From: Diplodia intermedia
Taxonomy: Eukaryota > Ascomycota > Dothideomycetes > Botryosphaeriales > Botryosphaeriaceae
Length of the DNA: 64,000 nt
Reading direction: 5' to 3'
Assembly: GCA_021495925.1 (NCBI GenBank)
Contig: JAKEKT010000027.1
Span: 124,001-188,000, forward strand
Part shown: positions 56,498-64,000 of the stretch, piece after piece
Layout of the letters: each line of letters opens with the position of its first letter
Position numbering within the stretch: position 1 is the stretch's first letter
Translations under genes and position numbers: made by a program
The notes under the pieces: model-generated
Told to the model about the DNA's origin: nothing
The model's input: only the letters and a program-made list of their open reading frames with translations
Databases searched by the model: none

Positions 56498-56973
56498 TGT
56501 GACTGCGGTTGTTAGTTTGGTGGGTGGTGTCGCGGGAGTCGTCAACGTCGAGGAATTAGACGGAGACAATTTTGGTGGAGAGTGGGAGGCAGCCGCTAGC
56601 GCTCGCTTAGCCGAGCTTTGGCCCGTCCGGTTTCTCGCCGCCAAGCCTTCGACCAGGCTGCCCGCGCCCGCTGCAGCAAGTGAAGCCAGTGCCAGTGCCG
56701 ACTTGCCACGAGCAATTGCCTGCTTCATCCCGACACACCGTCCGGCGCAGTTGCTGCCTGCTCATTTTCGGTCAAATCCACGCGGTGCCGTCCCGGATTG
56801 CTGCCTCAGGCACGCGCGCGTGAGCTCATAGTGCCAAGCCCCGTCGCTGCAACCTCGCGAACTTCTACAGCTTGCCCGCGACAGCAACGCTCGTCGGCCT
56901 CTCCACTTCGCACCACCACCCGCGCGCCCGCTCTATCGCCGAACAAGTCGTGTTCGCACGCGTCAAACTCACC
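56498..56973. promoter_or_regulatory. Shared divergent promoter, RPL11 and SmB
   Basis: 476 bp between the start codons of two strongly expressed RNA/ribosome genes. No TATA box seen, typical of such promoters. Specific factor sites could not be picked out. Confidence 0.5.
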
Positions 56974-57841
56974 ATGGCGCAGGCTAACAAGCAAGGAAAG
57001 ATGGTGAGTCCATTTCCACGTCCGCAAGAACTTGCAGAGATGTTCGTTAACGGCGCCAGCTGACTGTTTGCGCATCCAGGTCAACCTGGTGAGCCCGGCT
57101 CCGCGCTCACCCTGTACGATTAGCTCTGACCCGTCTAGATCAACTACCGCATGCGCGCTACTCTCAATGACGGGCGCCAAATGGCTGGCCAGATGCTTGC
57201 CTTCGACAAGGTTCGTGGAACACCTCTACATGCGAACGACGTTGACCCTCAAGATAGCACATGAACCTAGTTCTCGCCGACACCGAAGAATTCCGCCGCG
57301 TCAAGCGCAAAAGCACCAAGAGCCAGGCCCCCGGCGCCGCGTCTGCTCCCCTCGTCGAGGCCGAAGAAAAACGCACCCTTGGCCTCACCATTGTCCGCGG
57401 CTGTCACATCATCTCGTTGTCCGTTGAAGGCCCGCCGCCCGCAGATCCCTCAGCCAGGCTAGGAACAAGCGCTCCAGGTGGTGCGGGTGCTCCCGCGCTG
57501 CCCGCTGGTCCGGGTATCAGCAGGCCTGCTGGCAGAGGTCTTCCCGTTGGTCTTACTGGTCCTGCTGCCGGTGTCGGCGGTCCTGGCCCCGGTGGTTTCG
57601 GAGGCTTCCCCCCCCAGGGCGGCTTCCCCCCAACAGGCGCGCCCCCTGGCTTCCCCGGTCGCGGTGGTCCTCCTGGTCCTGGAGCTCCTGGCTTTCCTCC
57701 TGGTGGCGCTCCTCGTAAGTCTCGCCTGGCCGGTTGCGTTACGACATGTTTACTGACAAAGGTACAGCGGGATTCCAGCCGCCGCCTGGCTTCAACCCTG
57801 GACAAGGCCGTGGTTTCCCTCCCGGATATGGAGGCAGATAA
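56974..57841 (+). CDS. SMB1: snRNP core protein SmB (Smb1)
   Basis: A member of the heptameric Sm ring on spliceosomal U snRNAs. Five exons: 56974-57003, 57080-57088, 57139-57210, 57258-57714 and 57768-57841, giving 213 aa. Exon 2 is a 9-nt micro-exon (GTC AAC CTG, Val-Asn-Leu) between a CAG acceptor and a GTGAGC donor; without it the Sm1 strand would lack three residues (KQGKM/VNL/INYRMRATLNDG). Sm1 continues GRQMAGQMLAFDK/HMNLVLADTEEFR; Sm2 is RTLGLTIVRGCHIISLSVEG. The tail is Pro/Gly-rich with GFPPGG- and GRG-type motifs, as in all SmB proteins, and may be arginine-methylated. The last junction gives GAPPGFQPPPGFNPG and ends GYGGR. Confidence 0.95.
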
Positions 57842-58545
57842 GTGGATTGCTAGTCTCGGAAGGAATTGAAGAAGTGGGCTGGGATTGCCGGTTACGGAGC
57901 CCAAACAACAGCCGGCTGCACGCCCTGGAGACCCCGGCAAATCGGTCATACGGCAGCAACTGCACTTTCAGAAGCCCGATACCACCTTGGTGCGTGTGAC
58001 GCCATACAGGGCAAATGGGATTGAGGTCAACTCTCAAGGGCGTTATAGGGGAGTCTTTCAGCTCGCGGAAAAGCAAAATGATGTAGCATAAGCAGCAAAT
58101 GGACCCAGTGGTATGACCTTGCCGGTAATTTGGCCAGGCGCTTTGCAGTATCCGGAGTGCTTAGCTCAAATGGAACAGTCGTTTTGGCCATGGCAGGCTG
58201 CATTTTCCAGTTAAGCGTACGTCAGCGCGCTCGGACAACGTCCCACCTCACCACCAGCGCGAGGATCACGCGGATGGGCTCAGCAATAGCCCGATATCCA
58301 GCTGGCGACGGGTGCGCTGGGCCAATGATGGCGGCGTTAAAGCCGCAAAGAGCGGGGCACGTGAGCGGGTTCCCACTTCCCGCGCGGCGGCGCTCAACAC
58401 CCGCCGCCCTTCGGAACTCCGCCGCCGAGTAAAGCCATTCCGCTGAAAGCTCCCCAACACCACTTTCCTGCCCTCACCACCTCCTCTTCGCCGCGCTTGT
58501 CCCCCACCCCGCCCTCCCGCCCCCCAAGCTTCTACTCTGCCCGCC
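57842..58545. other. Spacer: SmB 3' UTR and MPC1 promoter
   Basis: About 700 bp with no protein-like ORF. The 58440-58545 part is C/T-rich, as expected for a fungal 5' UTR before MPC1. Confidence 0.45.
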
Positions 58546-59674
58546 ATGGCTGCCGCAATCAAGGCCATCAACGCCAAAATCCGCTCCAACAAGGCGCTGG
58601 ATTATTTCTGCTCGACCCGTACGTCTTGTTACTCCACCTATTGCGCTGCGCTTCCGGCCTCGCCCGCACAGGCGCCGCACCGCCGCACCACCCCGCGCAG
58701 CCCTCAATCGCTCAATTCCATCTTCGCACCCAAAGAGGGCTCTTCTTCGCTCAGCTTCCCCGGATTGTGACTTCAAGCAATGATTCATCGCGCTGACGCA
58801 CCAGCTCCGTTTCGCAGATTTCTGGGGCCCGGCCTCCAACTTCGGTATCCCGCTCGCCGCCGTCATGGACACGCAGAAGGACCCTGAAATGTGAGAATGC
58901 TTCTGTTCCGACCTCGCTCCCTCCCAAACCGCCGCTTCCGACGTAACAAACTGTTCGCGCTCCACATTGCGGAATCATCCGATCTACGCTGCGCACGGTT
59001 CGCCGTTTCCCCACGAGACGTCCGGGGCGTGTCACCGTCATTGCGGCTCGCCGTATTGGCTGCCGCGCCTCGAGAGAAATACCGTGGTGACAAGTCGTTG
59101 TCACTGGCGAGCACGTCTCTGCCGAGCGCATCGGGTACCTGGGGCGGAAGTGCAGGGGAGACGGATCATGGCCCTTAGCCGTTCGTGCCGCCGCGGGATA
59201 TCTGCACCCTCCGCGCCGCAGCACGAGATGCCGAGTGCTTGACTGCAAGCCAAAAGCACCAGGGTCAGTCCGAGACCGCCGAGGGCTAGTAGGGCTAACA
59301 TATATCCGCCTTCTTCAAATAGTATCTCCGGTGGCATGACCGGTGCTCTTGTCTGCTACTCGGCCACCTTCATGCGCTACGCCCTTGCCGTCCAGCCTAG
59401 GAACTGGCTCCTCTTTGGCTGCCACGCCGTCAACTTTTCGGCGCAGTCCTTCCAGGGCTACCGCTACCTCAACTTCTGGCAGTATGTTACCGACCGTGCA
59501 AATGACTCAAAATCCTCTGCGGCCCTAACAGCGCTTCTCTAACAATTGTGCTCCAACAGCATGGGCGGCAGGGAAAAGTCTCTCGAGGCTCAGGCTAAGA
59601 GCGGGCTCGACGCCGCCAAGGCCCAGGCCAAAGATGGCCTCGAGGCCGCGAAGGCCAAGGTCACCGGCAAATAA
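58546..59674 (+). CDS. MPC1: Mitochondrial pyruvate carrier subunit MPC1
   Basis: Imports pyruvate across the mitochondrial inner membrane as a heterodimer with MPC2/3. Exons are 58546-58618, 58818-58890, 59323-59481 and 59560-59674, giving 139 aa. Family motifs: YFCST/HFWGPASNFGIPLAA, KDPE/IISGGMTGALVCYSATF, MRYALAVQPRNWLLFGCH and NFSAQSFQGYRYLNFW. The hydrophobic segments fit the three-helix fold. After Trp-His a 38-residue tail, rich in Ala, Lys and Glu (EAQAKSGLDAAKAQAKDG), forms a likely amphipathic helix and is longer than in yeast. Introns are large for the region (199 and 432 nt). Each splice phase is consistent; the conserved sequence leaves no room for a missing exon. Confidence 0.94.
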
Positions 59675-60368
59675 AGAAATGAAAAACACAGCGGGAGCCG
59701 TGACAAGGGGGTTTGAGAGCGTGAGGGTTGCCCAGGCGCACATGGGCGATATGTGATTTGACTAGCGAAGGGCAAGTTTCCTCGTTTTCGGGCGGAAAGA
59801 GACGAGAGGGGGAGGAGAAACAGCTCGGCTCGACTCGATATCCCAGTCTTCTATGATACTTTCGTGTTGGAAATTTTCTTATCTCCTCTGATCTCGTCAG
59901 GTTCTCCGTACCGAGAGTGTCCTCCAAAGTAAAGAGAGATTTCGTGTTGTTTTCCGTTTCGCGGTTCTTTCCTCTACCGAGTTATCCTCACTGCTTTCGT
60001 CCTCATGATCTTGTGCGTAGAGCTTTGTCAACTTCTTCTCGATAGCGTGTCGAATCACAGCAACCGTAGCATACGCTACACAGTACAGCAAGCAATACCG
60101 ACCAATCTTCTCAGATTATCAGTCAGGGGTTGCAAGACTCGTCCACCGTGGAATGTAGGTTAATTTTCTCCCTTTACACTCGCTCGCCCAGCAGCATCGA
60201 ATCATACACTTTCCGAGAACCTGCGCCAAGCTTCCTCGCCTCGTACATCGTCACCCTCCCCACAATTTCTGATCAATCCAGCAGACGAAAGAGAAAAAAC
60301 ATGAGGAATCAATGTGGAAAAAAGAAAGGAACACAGCAAATCCAGGCCACCTATCCCTACCCCTACCC
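59675..60368. other. Convergent 3' regions, MPC1 and PEX1
   Basis: About 690 bp, AT-richer. A 64-codon minus ORF at 59897-60091 has no family match. The right end holds the G-rich (minus-strand) repeat noted separately. Confidence 0.4.
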
Positions 60369-60371
60369 CTA
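60348..60371 (-). repeat. TAGGGG repeat at the PEX1 stop codon
   Basis: On the PEX1 sense strand the stop codon TAG is the first part of TAGGGG-TAGGGG-TAGGGA-TAGG. The G-runs could form a quadruplex in the 3' UTR. Short, and not a telomere. Confidence 0.7.
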
Positions 60372-63300
60372 CATCAGACTCGTCCTTCCCCCAATCTCCG
60401 TGCCGCCCTGCCCCGACGGCATCTCCCCGTTCCTGCCGACGACAAACTCGCGATAGATGCCGGCGAGCCGGCGCCGCTCCTGAGCAGAGATGGAGCTGCG
60501 CGTGGTCGCGAGGCTGGCCTCGAAGTGGCGCCACTCGATGACGGGCTCCTTGCTCTCCTTCTCGCCCTCGCCGCCGCCCTCGCCGTCGTTCTTGCTCTTG
60601 CCGCCGCTGCCGCTGTTTGGCTCGTGGGACGGCATGGCGGAATTGGCGGCGGCGGCCTGCTGGAGCTCCTTCTGCTTCCGCCTCAGCGCCTGCATCTCCT
60701 GGATGCGCGCGGCGAGGCGGGCGCGTTCGCCGAGCGCTGCCGCCTTCTGTCGCTCGCTCGCGCCTCCTCCCTCTCCTCCTCCTGCCTTGCCGGCGGCGGC
60801 CCCGTCTGCTCCTTCTTGGTCGCCGAAGCGGAAGTGCATGAAGTCCAGCCTGTCGGTGCGGTTTTTCTTGTCCTTCCTGACGCCGTTCGCCTGCTTGCCC
60901 GCGGCGCCGCTTTCGTCGTCCTCGACGAGCAGGTCGTCGTCGTCGAGGACGTCGTGGATGGCCTCGAGCTGCGCGTTGTACGCGACGGCCTGCAGGTCGG
61001 CGCCGGAGTAGCCCTCGGTGCGGCGGGCGATCTCGCGGATGGTCTGCGCATCCCCGTTCTCGTCGAGCACGGCGGGGGAGACGCGCAGTTGGCGGGTCAC
61101 GGCTTTTAGGACGTCGACGCGCTCCTCGAGGCTCGGCATGTCGCAGATCAGACTCTTGTCCAGACGACCGGGCCGCAGCAGCGCCGGGTCGATCAGGTCG
61201 GGGCGCGACGTGGCGGCCAGGATGTACACGCCCGACAGGCCCTCGGCGCCGTCCATCTGCGTGAGCAGCTGGTTGACGACGCGGTCCGTCACGCCCGTGC
61301 TGTCGTGGCCGCGCTTGGGCGCGATGGAGTCGAACTCGTCGAAGAAGAGGACGCAGGGCTTGGCGGCTTCGGCGCGCTCGAATAGGTCGCGCACGCTCTT
61401 CTCGGACGCGCCGATGTACTTGTTGAGGATTTCGGGCCCCTTGACGCTGATGAAGTTGAGCCCGCACTCACCGGCGACGGCGGAGGCGAGGAGGGTCTTG
61501 CCACAGCCCGGGTAGCCGTATAGGAGGAGGCCGGATCGTAGACGTAGGGGGCACTGTGCGAAGATAGGGGCATAAGTAGTGGGGTATTGTAGGGTTTCGA
61601 GGAGAGTTTGACGGGTTGCGTGTAGACCGCCGATTGAGTCCCAGCGTGTGGTGCTGGATTGGAGGGTCACGTTGCGGAGCGATGCTGGCGTGAAACCATC
61701 GAGGGCGTGGGAGAAATCGTCCTGGGTGAGAGTGACAGCATCGGATAATGAAGAAGTGTCACTGACAGAGCGGATTAGTGCTTCGCTCCGTGCTCGTGAT
61801 ACGAGCAAGACAAGATCGCCCGGCATGTAGCCATCGGTTTGACCAGCGAGGTCCAGGAAATCAATGTTCGGGTCAACAAGAAACCTGTCTTCAGCCTCTT
61901 TGTGGGACGTGCTCGGCCGGCTGCCTCCAGATGCGGAGCCGTCCATCCAGACATTTCCGTTCGAAGCTGATGGCTGATGGTTGCCTGTCCCGTTCGGCTT
62001 GGATGAAGAAGCTTTCGCTTCGCTGTCCGGAAGGACCAGCTTCTCCAGCACTTTCCTTCTGCCGTCTTTGTTCGGTGCTTTGAGAGAAACGATCTCTCGG
62101 ACAACGTGGCCGCCGATAATCACATTATGAACTGCTTCCTTACTCTGGCCCGTGGCGAGAAGGACGACCCTCGAGTCCATTGAACAATACTGCTTGACGA
62201 TGGAGCATATGCTCTCACTGATGTGCCTGCTCCTGCCATTCTCGCCTCCTACTTGGAGTTCTGTCTCAACGGGGCAGAGCTTGTCCAGATCATCAAGAAT
62301 GACAACAGACTGTCCGCCTAGTCTAGCGCCCCAAGCGGCTGCAGCAAACAGCCTGCCTAGTGTCTCTTTGATGGTTGACACGCGCGTCTCATCTGTGACA
62401 AGTGAACGACAAGGGAAGTAAGCGGCGTGGAAAAGGTGTTCGTTTCGCAGACGATGCGCCAGGAGGTGTGCAAGGCCAGTCTTGCCAGCGCCGAGTCCGC
62501 CAGTCAGGAGAACTGACGACGAATGGGTGAGATGAGACATGAGCTGATCAATGAGCTGATCTATACCGACAAGACTTGGTGACGTCGAGGGAAGAGCTTC
62601 ACCCGGAGACCAGCTCTGCAGTGCGTTTGGTGGCTTGCTGATATCTGTCTCAACCTCCAGCGGAATGCTTTTCTTCTCCGCTCCCAGAAACCAGGCCGGG
62701 GACTTGGAGGACTCGGGCACAGTGCTAGATGGCGGGTCGAACCGAAGGATTGCGCCCGCCCATTGGCTTTCCTTTCCTTCAACGGGAGGTAATACCATGC
62801 CACATGTCAACGGGCCGTCAAGGATAGCATTGGCGCGGTCTTGGCCGTAAAGCTCTCTGATGTTATGCGCAGCCTCCTCTTTCTCCTGCTTTGATTCACC
62901 GCCAAACTTCAGCCCTGTACTTTGTTGAATCGCAGTCGATGCAAAAGGGAAGATCTTCAAAGCCTTGACCGGAGTACTCTTCATGAGAGAAGACTTGTGT
63001 GCCTGCGGAGGCGCGGCTTCTATCCGGACCAGGCCACCGAGTAGCCCATCCGCACCCAGCGCCTTGCACAGCGCCGTGGACATGGCCGCATGCTGACTAT
63101 CGGGAGCATCGTCCCAAGCATCCAGGCGCGCCACAATTCTAGTCCCAGGCTTTTCGGTCTCGGCCTCTTTCTGGGGGTCGACAGGCTCCTGGATCCCTGT
63201 CGGCTTGACAATGGAGACATAGACCCAAGTCACACCGCGCAGAGCCTTGAGGAGAAGAATGTCCCGGTCAACCCATACCCTCAGCCCAGCATTTTGCATA

Positions 63301-64000
63301 CCCTCCTCCAAGTCGTCGAACCAGTCACCGCCCAATGCACGGTCGACGCCGCGCAGGAAGACAGCACCACGGCTGCTAGCATCATCTTTTTTGCTTCTCC
63401 GCCTGACAGTACTCGCTGAGCTCCGCCCACCCTGGCTCTTACGACTGGTACTAGCCACGCTTCTACTGTCTCCACGGCCGGGCTTTTGGCGGGTCTTGGG
63501 TGCAACGATAACTTCGGCGTCGGGTGATATTTTCACGAACGGGGAAGCAGGCGGAGGAGCGGGGTTCAGCGAGGTCACTATTATATTGGCGGTAGACGTC
63601 GGGGACAGATGGAGAGTAAGGGGATGCGCAGGCTGTCTGTCGGCTTCGGAAGACGGCGCGAACGCGGGATTGGGCAAAGCGCGGACCTGCGACAGGAAAT
63701 TAAGTTCCAGGAATTGGGCGTGGAGTTCAATCACTGCGTAGGGCGTGGAGTCAGCAGGGCAATTCGGCGGAGACTCGGTCTACGTACTCTCCCAATCGGC
63801 GGGCGTCAAGGGCTCGATGTTGATGGTATGGGCTTGCGGAGGATCCAGATGTAACAGGATGCCGACCTACTGTCGCCGGTCAGTGTGCGCCTCGGACAGT
63901 CACGCCCGAGCTGCGAAGCGTACCTTCTGGCCATTTGCAAGTCCCAGCAGACGGCCGAATGTGGCATCCAGTTCAACAACGGCAACATCCTGCTCTCTGC
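60369..64000 (-). CDS. PEX1: Peroxisomal AAA+ ATPase Pex1 (5' end outside window)
   Basis: With Pex6, Pex1 extracts the receptor Pex5 from the peroxisome membrane. The visible exons are 63733-60369, 63866-63788 and 63924 to beyond 64000; the N-terminus is missing. The last two give VAVVELDATFGRLLGLANGQ, GILLHLDPPQAHTINIEPL and TPADWE/MIELHAQFLELNFL, the double-psi-barrel N domain. D1 has Walker A GGLGAGKTGLAHLLAHRL and Walker B VVILDDLDKL. D2 has SIGGLHATRQTLLETLQYPT, Walker A GYPGCGKTLLASAVAGECGL, Walker B VLFFDEFDSIAPKRG, and the second region of homology with arginine fingers (VVNQLLTQMDG, ATSRPDLIDPALLRPGRLDK). Between the N and D1 parts there are Ser/Arg-rich disordered stretches. The C-terminus carries a long Gln/Glu/Ala coiled coil and a Gly/Ser-rich stretch, then GIYREFVVGRNGEMPSGQGG. 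Confidence 0.96.

Noticed and set aside
59897..60091. 64-codon minus ORF beginning MLYCVAYATVAVIRHAIEKK
   Set aside because: Could be a small gene, but there is no codon bias, leader or homology to support it, and it lies between two convergent 3' ends.

Overview
The window is nuclear DNA of a filamentous ascomycete fungus. The evidence is GC-rich coding regions, many short spliceosomal introns (mostly about 46 to 110 nt, with GTRNGT donors, CTRAC/CTGAC branch sites and YAG acceptors), and fungal families such as Rrn10, DUF3602, the ULD_2 ubiquitin-like domain, Fyv4/mS41 and a filamentous-type Atg5. The style of the proteins suggests Pezizomycotina, possibly Dothideomycetes, but the species cannot be named from this sequence. 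Exon structures below were worked out by hand from reading frames, splice signals and family alignment; no transcript data were available.

Layout. 1-6.3 kb: the 3' end of an unidentified gene, the CDK7-type kinase of TFIIH (minus), mitoribosomal protein mS41 (plus) and a Pch2/TRIP13 AAA+ ATPase (plus) with an apparent 1-nt frameshift. 6.3-16.4 kb: a long 5' region, a coiled-coil/ubiquitin-like protein ending in a CaaX box, a TPR protein, a HAD hydrolase, and succinate dehydrogenase subunit B. 16.4-26.5 kb: sparse DNA with a DUF3602 protein, a 45-codon gene with strongly biased codons, more than 5 kb without a recognisable gene, and a 158-bp MITE-like inverted-repeat element just upstream of eIF3b. 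26.5-39.1 kb: eIF3b, a Na/Ca exchanger, condensin subunit Brn1/CAP-H and an MFS sugar transporter. 39.1-53.0 kb: an Rrn10-like UAF subunit, CSA/ERCC8, an unrecognised two-exon gene, Atg5, ornithine decarboxylase, a class-16 protein methyltransferase and a conserved-type unknown protein. 53.0-55.8 kb: an AT/TpA-rich island with an intron-containing tRNA-Gln(CTG). 55.8-64 kb: ribosomal protein uL5/RPL11, SmB, mitochondrial pyruvate carrier MPC1 and PEX1, which runs off the right edge.

Most genes are single-copy housekeeping genes in transcription, DNA repair, splicing, translation, mitochondria, peroxisomes, autophagy and chromosome structure. Several lie in head-to-head pairs with short shared promoters (CDK7/mS41, HAD/SdhB, exchanger/Brn1, Rrn10-like/CSA, unknown/Atg5, methyltransferase/unknown, RPL11/SmB). 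I see no biosynthetic cluster, no operon and no CRISPR array. The best leads are the CaaX-tailed ubiquitin-like protein, the MITE, the 45-aa gene, the unrecognised gene at 43.4-44.3 kb, the Pch2 frameshift with its GC-AG intron, and two unusual micro-exon structures (SmB and RPL11).
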